Below are positions 17,901 to 24,828 of a stretch of DNA of 42,269 nt, piece after piece (positions within the stretch are counted from its first letter, which is position 1; every line of letters begins with the position of its first letter). Position numbers and translations under genes: made by a program. Source of the stretch: Mycobacterium sp. UM_CSW (GTDB taxonomy: Bacteria; Actinomycetota; Actinomycetes; Mycobacteriales; Mycobacteriaceae); contig NZ_AUWQ01000030.1 in assembly GCF_000455205.1 (NCBI RefSeq), forward strand, positions 1 to 42,269, written 5' to 3'. The notes beneath the pieces are model-generated. The model was not told the origin of the DNA. It searched no databases and saw only the letters and a program-made list of their open reading frames with translations.

Positions 17901-19526
17901 GGCCCCGCGGGCGGGGGAGTGGTGCTCCGCGAGATCTGGCTGCTCAGACTGCGGGCGCTGGTGGCGCGGGCTCGCGGGGACGAAATCGGCTACCGTGACT
18001 TGGTGCAGCGCTACGGCGCCTTGGCAACGTCGCTCGGATTTGAGGGCCACATGGCAATGGCCGAAGCGATGACCTCACTTGAGGTCGATTCTCCGCCAAG
18101 AAGGTTCGCGACGCCGACCACGAGAGGCGAGATACCGCGCGGCCGAATCCGCCGAACCATGCCGCTAGCGGGATTCACTGCGCGCGCGGCGGGAGGACGG
18201 ATTGTGGCGGGGCTGCGCGAGAAGACGGGCGACGCTGGGGCCGTCGCGCGTTTCCACGAACGGACCGCCGAGGGGTACTCGCAGCTGCTTGGGCACTCCA
18301 AGGGCGTGCTGATGAAGGTCGGGCAGATTCTCTCCATGTTCGACGCGAATTCGGTCGGCGGCGCGTTTTGGCCGTACCAGGCCGCGCTGGCGCGGTTGCA
18401 GGCCGATGCGCCGCCGATGGACCCCGACCTCGCCAAAGACATCGTGTTCACCGATCTGGGCCGACGGGTAGAGGAGGTATTTTCGCGATTCACCAATGAA
18501 CCAATCGCGGCGGCATCCATCGGGCAGGTGCATCGTGCGGTGCTGCGTGACGGTCGCGAGGTGGCCGTCAAGATTCAGTATCCCGGTGCGGCAGAAGCGA
18601 TCCGTGACGATCTGGCGAACCACGAACTGTTGACAACCGTCCTGCGATTCCTCTCGTCGGCCGCGGGTGCCACGATGCCCGATCTGCGGCCTGCAACACG
18701 CGAGATCGCGACGCGCATCGCCGAAGAAGTGGACTACCGCCACGAAGCCTCAAATATCACCGCATTCAGCGAGCTCTACCGCGGTCATCCCTTCATCCGG
18801 GTACCCGAGGTCATTGGCGAGGCGTCCGGTGACCGGGTGCTCACCATGACATACCTCGACGGATTGGACTGGTCATCGGCGCGACAGGCCGACCAAGACC
18901 TGAAAAATGCCTGGGCAGAGGCCATCTCGCGATTCATGGCCGGCTCGTTCCGGCACGCGAATCTGTTTCAGGCCGATCCTCACCCAGGCAACTATCGTTT
19001 CGGCACCGACGGGCGGGTCGGATTCGTCGATTTCGGCTGCGTCAAGGTCCTGTCCGAGCGTCAGCGCCGCAGCTTCGTCGGGATGGCTCGTGCCGCGGTC
19101 GAGGGGCGGAAACACGAACTGCGCGACCTGATGATCCAAACCGGTTTCCTGGCCGGCGACTCCACACTCACGGCCGACGAGGCGTACGAGTGGTGGGCAG
19201 AGATTCTGCATGAGCTGCTAGCACCGCAGCCGGTCACGTATACCCACGACGGCTCGATGCGGGTAACCCGGGGACTGGTTGATGCTCGCTCTGCGGATCA
19301 TCCTGCTCGGCGCCTATCGATTCCCGGCGATTTCGTCTTCTTCCCGAGACTGACGTTGGGCATGAACACACTCTTCGCCGCGCTGGGGGCCACCCTCGAT
19401 GCCCGGTCAATCTATGACGACCTCGATGGCGTCGCCGAACCGGTGACGCCGCTGGGCAAGCGTCACCATGCCTGGGTACGTCAACGCGGGCTGCCGTGCG
19501 GACTGGAAGCCCATGACCACGCCTAG
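14925..19526 (+). CDS. Zinc ribbon - cyclase - STAND ATPase - TPR - ABC1/UbiB kinase fusion (paralog 2)
   Basis: One uninterrupted frame of 1533 residues. Residues 7-24: zinc ribbon CxxC...CxxC. About 37-215: class III cyclase domain with Asp46, Lys86, Asp90, Thr159 and Arg170 kept, but Gly166 at the catalytic Asn position. Walker A GDAGIGKS (261-268), Walker B VFVIEDGQW. The TPR-like helical part ends near MAEAMT (about 1050), where the other two paralogs stop. Residues about 1080-1533 are a complete ABC1/ADCK/UbiB atypical kinase: KVGQ (1131-1134), Ala-rich AAASIGQVH, VAVKIQYP with Lys1216, EEVDYRHEA around 1270, catalytic DPHPGN (1351-1356) and metal DFG (1369-1371). The ATG at 14925 follows GGAGGG; a GTG at 14877 is an alternative. 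Stand-alone ABC1 proteins support quinone/lipid metabolism; this fusion has no role I know of. The last 14 bases overlap paralog 3. Confidence 0.9.
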   Translation: MATGAACRTCGAQPLENARFCHGCGSPVGGTGTQAEYKQVTVLFADVVGSMQIAARVGAERLREIMAELVDRCGAVVRRYGGTVDKFTGDGIMAVFGAPIALEDHAIRACRAALAIQDETVRLAAEVHYRDGVSLQLRVGLNSGQVIAGEIGSGRLGYTTIGEQVGMAQRMESAASPGGVVVSESTARLVKHVAMLSEREMVSIKGADVPVPMRRLVGMTARGPLDRGRSTLVGRQQQISALTELLDRSMSGHGVVVGVVGDAGIGKSRLVREAAAIARARGVDVIWTFCESLASEIPLHVVSQLLRAAIGIGDIDGADARVQVRARFPGADAEDLLLLDDLLGIADPDVAAPRIDPDARRRRLAALVNGAWLARSTPAVFVIEDGQWLDDASESMLAEFLSVVSQTSIMVVITHRPEYRGALTRTADARTISLAPLSDPDSTALITELLGSDSSVTELTTIVADRASGNPFFAEEIVRDLTEREVLVGDPGAYVCRTAVADVNVPATLQATIAARIDRLDPAAKRCVSAAAVIGSRFDSDLLTALEVQPAVDEPVKSKLIDQASDMRGGEYVFHHPLIHAVAYESQLKSDRAELHRRLARVIEARDPASLDQNAALIAEHLEAAGDVAGAYGWHMRAGMWLSQRDVVAADRCWARARDLADALRTDDDHRTAARIAPRAMLCANAGRVRAPDAEARFEELQELCEAADDKGSLAFGMAGQLPMLMLRGRVREAAQLASEYMTLVESIGDPTLTILLSFVALPTTLEAGHIDDVLRWSQAAIDAAQNNPLVEPLVAGALAVRGTARWAEGHSGWRDDFDQAVAMGWGADPMVYGYVVSVTYASAIAMGIMLADDSALANIGEALRVAERSSDDIALGLTRMTMGIALAHRDSQTERERGSSVLAEVREMCLRERFYMSELPILEVYAARDRAAGGDRDGALPLMRKAVDDLYFRGQRGYFTWATSVLVDTLLAGGADADIDEARSAIDRLATGPAGGGVVLREIWLLRLRALVARARGDEIGYRDLVQRYGALATSLGFEGHMAMAEAMTSLEVDSPPRRFATPTTRGEIPRGRIRRTMPLAGFTARAAGGRIVAGLREKTGDAGAVARFHERTAEGYSQLLGHSKGVLMKVGQILSMFDANSVGGAFWPYQAALARLQADAPPMDPDLAKDIVFTDLGRRVEEVFSRFTNEPIAAASIGQVHRAVLRDGREVAVKIQYPGAAEAIRDDLANHELLTTVLRFLSSAAGATMPDLRPATREIATRIAEEVDYRHEASNITAFSELYRGHPFIRVPEVIGEASGDRVLTMTYLDGLDWSSARQADQDLKNAWAEAISRFMAGSFRHANLFQADPHPGNYRFGTDGRVGFVDFGCVKVLSERQRRSFVGMARAAVEGRKHELRDLMIQTGFLAGDSTLTADEAYEWWAEILHELLAPQPVTYTHDGSMRVTRGLVDARSADHPARRLSIPGDFVFFPRLTLGMNTLFAALGATLDARSIYDDLDGVAEPVTPLGKRHHAWVRQRGLPCGLEAHDHA

Positions 19527-22500
19527 TGCCGACGCGCCGCGTTTCGCGGAAGCCGCCAATGATCGGTCGCCCACCGCATCGGCGTGCCGGACATGTGGCA
19601 CCGAGCGTCTGGCGAACGCGCGGTTTTGCCATAGTTGCGGTTCACCGGTCGGCGACGCCGAGACCCGCGCCGAGTACAAGCAAGTCACCGTTCTGTTCGC
19701 CGACGTGGTCGGATCGATGCAGATCGCAGCGCGCGTGGGTACCGAGCGTCTGCGTGAGATCATGGCAGAACTCGTTGACCGCTGTGGGGTAGTGGTGCGG
19801 CGCTACGGCGGGACTGTGGACAAGTTCACCGGCGACGGCATCATGGCCGTGTTCGGAGCGCCAATTGCGTTGGAAAACCACGCTTTCCGAGCCTGCCTGG
19901 CGGGACTGGGGATCCAGGAGGCGGTTGCCGGCCTCGCCGACGACATCGGCCGCCGCGACGGCGTGAACTTGCGGATGCGCGTGGGCCTCAACTCCGGCCA
20001 GGTGATCGCGGGTGAGATCGGTTCGAGCGCAATGGGTTACACGGCGATCGGTGAGCAGGTGGGGATGGCCCAGCGGATGGAGTCGGCCGCGCCTCCCGGT
20101 GGTGTGATGCTGAGCCTGTCCACTGCCCGGCTGGTTGAGGACGCCGTGGTGCTCGCCGCGCCGGAGATGGTGCGTATCAAGGGCGCCGGCGCTTCGGTGG
20201 CCGCGTGCCGCTTGGTCGGCGTCCTCGAGCACCGGCACGGCCGGCGAAACGACCCGACGCTGGTAGGGCGAACATGGGAGCTGAGCACCATCGGTGAAAT
20301 CTTCAAGGAGTCCTTCGGCGGTGCGGGACGAGTGATCGGCGTCCTTGGCTCGCCGGGAATGGGCAAGAGCCGCATCGTCGCCGAGTCGGCCGCGTTGGCC
20401 GGCAACCTCGGTGCGGAGGTGTTCGTCACCTACTGCGAGTCCCACACCAGCGACGTGCCGTTCCACGCGGTGACGGGCCTGCTGCGGAGTCGCCTGGGAC
20501 TCAACGACATCGACAGCGCGAAGGCGCGGACGCGTGTGCGTGATCGCATTCCCACCGGCGACGCCGAAGATCTGCTGCTGTTGGACGACCTGCTAGGCAT
20601 ACGGGACCCTGAGGCAACGCTCCCGGACGTCGACCCCGACGCGCGGCGACGACGGCTGACCGCCCTACTCCGCTCGGCATGGCTGGCGCAAACCACAGCG
20701 GCGCTGTACGTCGTCGAAGACGCACACTGGATCGACCGCGTCAGCGAGTCGATGTTCGGTGAGCTCCTGAGCGTCGTTCGCCAGACGCCCTCCGCGGTGT
20801 TGATCACCTACCGCCCCGAATACATCGGACCGTTGTTCGATGCGCCTGGTGCGCAGACCATTTCACTCGCCCCGCTCAGTGGCGCAGAGACCGGCGCATT
20901 GCTGGGTCAGCTGTTGGGGCCGGATCCGTCGGTTACGGCCATCAAGGCGCTGATTTCCGAGCGTGCCGGAGGCAACCCGTTCTTCGCCCAGGAGATGGTG
21001 CGCGACCTCGCCGAACGCGGTGTCCTCGAGGGCGAGCGCGGCGGCTACCGCAGCGCCAGCGACATCGCCGACGTGACGGTTCCGGCGAGCCTGTATGCGA
21101 CGCTCGCGGCCCGCATCGACCGCCTTGATGTCAGGGCAAAACGAACCCTGAACGCCGCAGCGGTGATCGGATCGCGGCTCGACGCCGACCTGTTGGCCGG
21201 CGTTGTGGACGGACCGCAAGTCGCCCCGCTGATCGAGGCCGACCTCATGGAGCAAGTGGCTGCGGCGCCGCGCATCGAGTACGCGTTTCGCCATCCCCTC
21301 ATCCGCGCGGTGGCCTATGAATCGCAATTGAAGTCCGACCGCGCCGCGCTGCATCGCCGGTTGGCCGCGGCGATGGGAGCACACGATCCGGGATCGGCCG
21401 ACGAGAACGCCGCGTTGATAGCCGAACATCTGGAGGCCGCCGGCGATTCGCTCGGCGCCTACGCGCAGCACATGCGGGCCGGCGCGTGGTTGATGGCCAG
21501 GGATATCGTCGCTGCGCGGCGCAGCTGGGAGCGGGCCCGCACAGTCGCAGACGCGCTACCTTCGGAGCTCCCAGAGCGCGTCGCGCTGCAGATCCACCCC
21601 AGGACGATGCTGTGCTACAGCACGTGGCGGGTGGGCGGTACCGCCGAGGAGACCGGATTCGCGGACCTGCGTGAGTTGTGCACCGCATCGGGCAACCGGG
21701 TCTGGCTGGTGGCCAGCCTGTCCGGCGTGATGTTGTCGTTGACCTCCGCCAATCGCCATCACGAATCGGCCCGGCTGGCGTCGGAGCAGATCGCCCTGTT
21801 CGATTCGGCGGACGACCAGATGAACCACTTCGCGGTGATGTCCGCGGCGATGTTCGCCAAGCTCCATGTGGGCGAAGCGGCCGAGGCGCTGCGCGTGGCG
21901 CAGCGAGTGATCGAGCTGGTCGGCGAAGACGGCTCGAAGGGCAACGTATCCGGGCTGGGATCTCCGCTGGCGGTCGCGCTCATCTACCGCGCGCATGCCC
22001 GCGCGGCGCTCGGTCAGCGGTCCTGGCGCGCCGACTTCAAACGCGCCATCTCGATACAGCAAGGCCTGCGGGGGCCCTCCGGTCTCGTAATCGTGATCAC
22101 CTACGGCTACACCGTCGCCGTCACGAACGGCTTGCTGTTGCCGGATGCCGCCGCACTGGCCGAAACGGCCGACGTGCTCGGCAACGCCGAAAGGTCCGGG
22201 GAGGACGTTGCCGTCGCGCTCGCGCAGGTGGCCCACGGGCTGCTGTTGACCCACGCGGCGCCGGCGGATACGCACACCGGGTTGGACGTGCTGCGCGAAG
22301 GACGCGAGGCCCAGCTGCGACAGCGCAACCTGCTCGGTGTGGCGATGGCCGACATTCGCATCGCCGAGTTGAAGGCCGCCGCCGGCGACGTCCACGACGC
22401 TATCGCGATTGCCCGCGCGACGGTGAACGAGCTGACCGAATCCGGAGAGATGCTGGTGCGCGGCGCCGCCAGTGCCGCGCTCGTTTCCGCTCTGTTGTTG

Positions 22501-22734
22501 CGCGGCAACGACACCGACGTGGACGAGGCGCAAACAGTGATCGACCGGCTGGCGGCCACGCCGGTCGAGCCGGGCTTCGTCGTCAACGAACTCGCTTTGC
22601 TGCGCATGCGGGCGCTGGTGGCGCGCGCCCGCGGCCATGAGGGGGCATATCGCGAGTCCGTGGGTCGCTACCGCGATCTGGCGACGACGTTCGGCTTCGA
22701 CGGGCACATTGCGACGGCCGACGCTATGCGATGA
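19513..22734 (+). CDS. Zinc ribbon - class III cyclase - STAND ATPase - TPR-like protein (paralog 3)
   Basis: A 1073-residue paralog of the two preceding large proteins. Zinc-ribbon cysteines 25, 28, 39 and 42; cyclase domain about 53-235 with Asp64, Lys104, Asp108, Thr177 and Arg188, again with Gly184 instead of the catalytic Asn. Walker A is GSPGMGKS (279-286), Walker B LYVVEDAHW. The C-terminal half is helical, TPR-like, ending at ATADAMR; no DNA-binding domain. The ATG at 19513 overlaps the preceding gene by 14 bases and has a weak GGAAG site, so translation is probably coupled; an in-frame ATG at 19468 is a less likely alternative. Its first 270 bases are far closer to paralog 2 than the rest of the gene is. 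Confidence 0.88.
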   Translation: MTTPSADAPRFAEAANDRSPTASACRTCGTERLANARFCHSCGSPVGDAETRAEYKQVTVLFADVVGSMQIAARVGTERLREIMAELVDRCGVVVRRYGGTVDKFTGDGIMAVFGAPIALENHAFRACLAGLGIQEAVAGLADDIGRRDGVNLRMRVGLNSGQVIAGEIGSSAMGYTAIGEQVGMAQRMESAAPPGGVMLSLSTARLVEDAVVLAAPEMVRIKGAGASVAACRLVGVLEHRHGRRNDPTLVGRTWELSTIGEIFKESFGGAGRVIGVLGSPGMGKSRIVAESAALAGNLGAEVFVTYCESHTSDVPFHAVTGLLRSRLGLNDIDSAKARTRVRDRIPTGDAEDLLLLDDLLGIRDPEATLPDVDPDARRRRLTALLRSAWLAQTTAALYVVEDAHWIDRVSESMFGELLSVVRQTPSAVLITYRPEYIGPLFDAPGAQTISLAPLSGAETGALLGQLLGPDPSVTAIKALISERAGGNPFFAQEMVRDLAERGVLEGERGGYRSASDIADVTVPASLYATLAARIDRLDVRAKRTLNAAAVIGSRLDADLLAGVVDGPQVAPLIEADLMEQVAAAPRIEYAFRHPLIRAVAYESQLKSDRAALHRRLAAAMGAHDPGSADENAALIAEHLEAAGDSLGAYAQHMRAGAWLMARDIVAARRSWERARTVADALPSELPERVALQIHPRTMLCYSTWRVGGTAEETGFADLRELCTASGNRVWLVASLSGVMLSLTSANRHHESARLASEQIALFDSADDQMNHFAVMSAAMFAKLHVGEAAEALRVAQRVIELVGEDGSKGNVSGLGSPLAVALIYRAHARAALGQRSWRADFKRAISIQQGLRGPSGLVIVITYGYTVAVTNGLLLPDAAALAETADVLGNAERSGEDVAVALAQVAHGLLLTHAAPADTHTGLDVLREGREAQLRQRNLLGVAMADIRIAELKAAAGDVHDAIAIARATVNELTESGEMLVRGAASAALVSALLLRGNDTDVDEAQTVIDRLAATPVEPGFVVNELALLRMRALVARARGHEGAYRESVGRYRDLATTFGFDGHIATADAMR

Positions 22735-22745
22735 GTGCACCGGCG

Positions 22746-22751
22746 TAGCCT
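22746..22751 (+). promoter_or_regulatory. Candidate -10 box for a leaderless mRNA
   Basis: TAGCCT fits the mycobacterial TAnnnT -10 pattern and ends 6 bases before the ATG at 22758, so transcription would start at the start codon. No Shine-Dalgarno sequence is visible, which agrees with a leaderless transcript. Confidence 0.4.
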
Positions 22752-22757
22752 GCCCCT

Positions 22758-22958
22758 ATGCGAAGGACTTTCGTCGTTACGCTCGCGTTCGGGGTGATTG
22801 TCGCGCTGTTCGGTCTGATCTGGGCGCTGCAGGGTTTTGGCGTGCTCCTCGGTAGCCCGATGAGCAACACGACGACCTGGTCGATCATCGGGCCCATCAC
22901 GGTGCTGGTCGGCCTCGCGATCGTGGTGTTCAGCTGGCGCAAGCTTTCGGCAAAATAG
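22758..22958 (+). CDS. Small two-helix membrane protein
   Basis: A 66-residue protein of unknown function. Two hydrophobic segments are visible: residues about 5-31 (FVVTLAFGVIVALFGLIWAL and on) and about 41-59 (SIIGPITVLVGLAIVVFSW), joined by a short polar loop GSPMSNTTT, with basic residues at both ends (MRRT; WRKLSAK). This predicts a hairpin with both termini in the cytoplasm. It follows paralog 3 by 23 bases but seems to have its own leaderless promoter. It is convergent with the molybdopterin oxidoreductase, whose stop lies one base beyond its own stop. Confidence 0.72.
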   Translation: MRRTFVVTLAFGVIVALFGLIWALQGFGVLLGSPMSNTTTWSIIGPITVLVGLAIVVFSWRKLSAK

Positions 22959-22959
22959 T

Positions 22960-24495
22960 TCACGCCTGCACGACGGTGAAGTCCACCGTGTGCCAGCCGG
23001 TGGCGCCGTCCGGGACGCTACCGACCCGATCGGCCGTCTGGGTGGCGCCGGTGTTGTCGGTGGCGCGCACGGAGATGGTGTGCTTCCCAGGGCTTTTCGC
23101 CTGCCACGGAAAGCGCCACAACCGCCACGTGTCGTTGGAATAACTGGCGCCCTGCTCGGCGGCCTGCCAGACCCCGTCGTCGATGAGGACCTCGACCGCC
23201 CGCACGCCGCGATTCTGTGCCCACGCGACACCGCCGAAGACCACGGGGCCCACGGGCACCTGCTGACCATCCTTCGGCACATCGATTCGCGACTCGGTCT
23301 TGATGGGCGCGCGCGGCGCCCAGCCCTGCCGCGTCCAGTACGCCTTCGCCCTGTCGAAGCGGGTCAGCTCCACGTCGACGACCCATTTGGTCGCCGACAC
23401 GTAGCCGTAGAGCCCGGGTACCACCAGCCGGGCCGGGTAGCCGTGCTCGATCGGGAGCGGCTGACCGTTCAGGCCCACCGCCAGCAGTGCCGCGCGGCCG
23501 TCGGTGAGCGCCTGAACGGGCGTGCCCGCGGTGAACCCGTCGATCGACGTCGAGAGCACCATGTCGGCGTCCGCGTGCACCCCGGCCGCGGCAAGCAGAT
23601 CGGCCACCCGGTAGCCGGTCCAGACGCCGGTCGAAATCAGGTTTCCGCCAACGGGATTCGATACGCAGGTTAGCGTCGTCACCGTTTCGACGACGTCGAA
23701 GCGGGCCAGGTCGTCGAAACTATAGGTGGTTTCGCGGTCCACCATGCCGTGGACGCGCAGCCGCCAGTCGCCGTGGCTGAGCTGGGGAACGGTCAGTGCT
23801 GTGTCCACCCGGTAGAAGTCGGCGCTGGGCGTGATAAAGCTCGGCAGCGCAACGCCGTTCGGTTGCACGTCGGCGGGTATCGGTGGCGCCGGCGTGCGCG
23901 GGCGGGGAAGCGCAAAGCCGGTGCGGTCGGCGGCCACCGAATGCACCAACCGCGTGACGACCGCACCCGCCACGCCGCCCACCACTCCGAATCCGAGCAG
24001 CCCCAGCATGACCAGCCTGCGCCTGCCCGCGTCCGGGTCGTCGGTGGCCCCGCCGTCCGACCCCGACCGGATCCGACGGGTCAGCAAACGAAGGGTCGCC
24101 ACGCCGCAGGCGGCGCCGGCGAGCGTCGGGATCGTGTCGACGGCCGTCGCGCCCGGCCGCGACAAGACCGCGAGGCATCCGAGGACGCCCGCCGCTGCGA
24201 TCGTGACGCTCCCGATGGGGCGGCGCGCAGTCTCGAAGCTCCCCGCGATGGCGGCGATCGTGGCGATCGCCACGAGCACGACGACGGCGACGAAGGGCTT
24301 GTCCAGGGAGCCGAGGGTCTGAATCGCCCACTCTTTGACGGGCCCCGGTGTCACGTCGACGGCCACCGCGCCGATCGCGGCACGCGCGTCGGCCTGCGCG
24401 CCGAATGGGATGCCTACCAGCTGGGCCACTCCGAGCGAGACAGACGCAGCGGCGACGCCCGCGATCATCCGCTCATTCGACGGGGCGACGGCCAT
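22960..24495 (-). CDS. Membrane-anchored molybdopterin-dependent oxidoreductase (sulfite oxidase family)
   Basis: A 511-residue protein. Residues 1-about 195 contain several hydrophobic helices (AGVAAASVSLGVAQLVG; FVAVVVLVAIATIAAIAG; SVTIAAAGVLGCLAVL; LVMLGLLGFGVVGGVAGAVV) and anchor the enzyme. From about residue 230 comes a sulfite-oxidase-type Moco domain with the metal-ligand Cys277 in TLTCVSNPVGG, followed by GVWTGYRVADLL, HGYPARLVVPGLYGY and a C-terminal Mo-co dimerisation-like domain (VEVLIDDGVW, WRLWRFPW). The catalytic domain most likely faces the outside. M. tuberculosis Rv0218 (from memory) is a similar protein. The electron acceptor and substrate are unknown; sulfite, methionine sulfoxide and others are possible. 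Confidence 0.87.
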   Translation of the reverse strand: MAVAPSNERMIAGVAAASVSLGVAQLVGIPFGAQADARAAIGAVAVDVTPGPVKEWAIQTLGSLDKPFVAVVVLVAIATIAAIAGSFETARRPIGSVTIAAAGVLGCLAVLSRPGATAVDTIPTLAGAACGVATLRLLTRRIRSGSDGGATDDPDAGRRRLVMLGLLGFGVVGGVAGAVVTRLVHSVAADRTGFALPRPRTPAPPIPADVQPNGVALPSFITPSADFYRVDTALTVPQLSHGDWRLRVHGMVDRETTYSFDDLARFDVVETVTTLTCVSNPVGGNLISTGVWTGYRVADLLAAAGVHADADMVLSTSIDGFTAGTPVQALTDGRAALLAVGLNGQPLPIEHGYPARLVVPGLYGYVSATKWVVDVELTRFDRAKAYWTRQGWAPRAPIKTESRIDVPKDGQQVPVGPVVFGGVAWAQNRGVRAVEVLIDDGVWQAAEQGASYSNDTWRLWRFPWQAKSPGKHTISVRATDNTGATQTADRVGSVPDGATGWHTVDFTVVQA

Positions 24496-24708
24496 CGAGC
24501 CACTCTACCCGCGTTCACCGCCCCGATTGGGCCCCGCAAACACCTTGCCGTGCAGGAAAACCGGTGAACCGACCGCACGGGTAGTCTCGAAATCGCCGAT
24601 ACCCGCTTCGGCTTGCAGATATGAAAAAAGTGATTTAGCCTCCGACACCCTGGCCATCCGCATATCTTGGGCTTTTGTAGGCCCGGGGGACGCATGGGAG
24701 CGTAAGAC

Positions 24709-24828
24709 TTGACCGCGATCCGCCGAACGATCCGTTCGTCGATTCCGGTTGTCTTGGCGAATGCGGAGCGCGCAGCGCTGCGGGATCCGGATGCCTTCGG
24801 GCGCTTGGCGTTTGGCGACGCGGCATGA
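24709..24828 (+). CDS. Possible 39-residue coupled leader ORF of the nSTAND1-WD40 gene
   Basis: A TTG-started frame of 39 residues (begins LTAIRRTIRSSIPVV, ends LAFGDAA) follows GGGAG with 8-base spacing and an in-frame TAA two codons before. Its TGA overlaps the ATG of the large NTPase gene (ATGA), the classic coupled arrangement. Composition looks protein-like: an amphipathic helical middle (LANAERAALRDPDAF). The gap it occupies (24496-24708 plus overlap) is otherwise empty and unusually AT-rich near 24600-24670; TATCTT at 24663-24668 is a candidate -10 box. The TTG start and short length keep confidence low. It could also be a remnant N-terminus of the NTPase separated by a frameshift. Confidence 0.42.
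   Translation: MTAIRRTIRSSIPVVLANAERAALRDPDAFGRLAFGDAA

Noticed and set aside
24496-24708. Possible tRNA, attachment site or integrase remnant in the AT-richer gap before the NTPase gene
   Set aside because: No cloverleaf, direct repeat or recombinase fragment could be found; only a candidate -10 box and the short coupled ORF.
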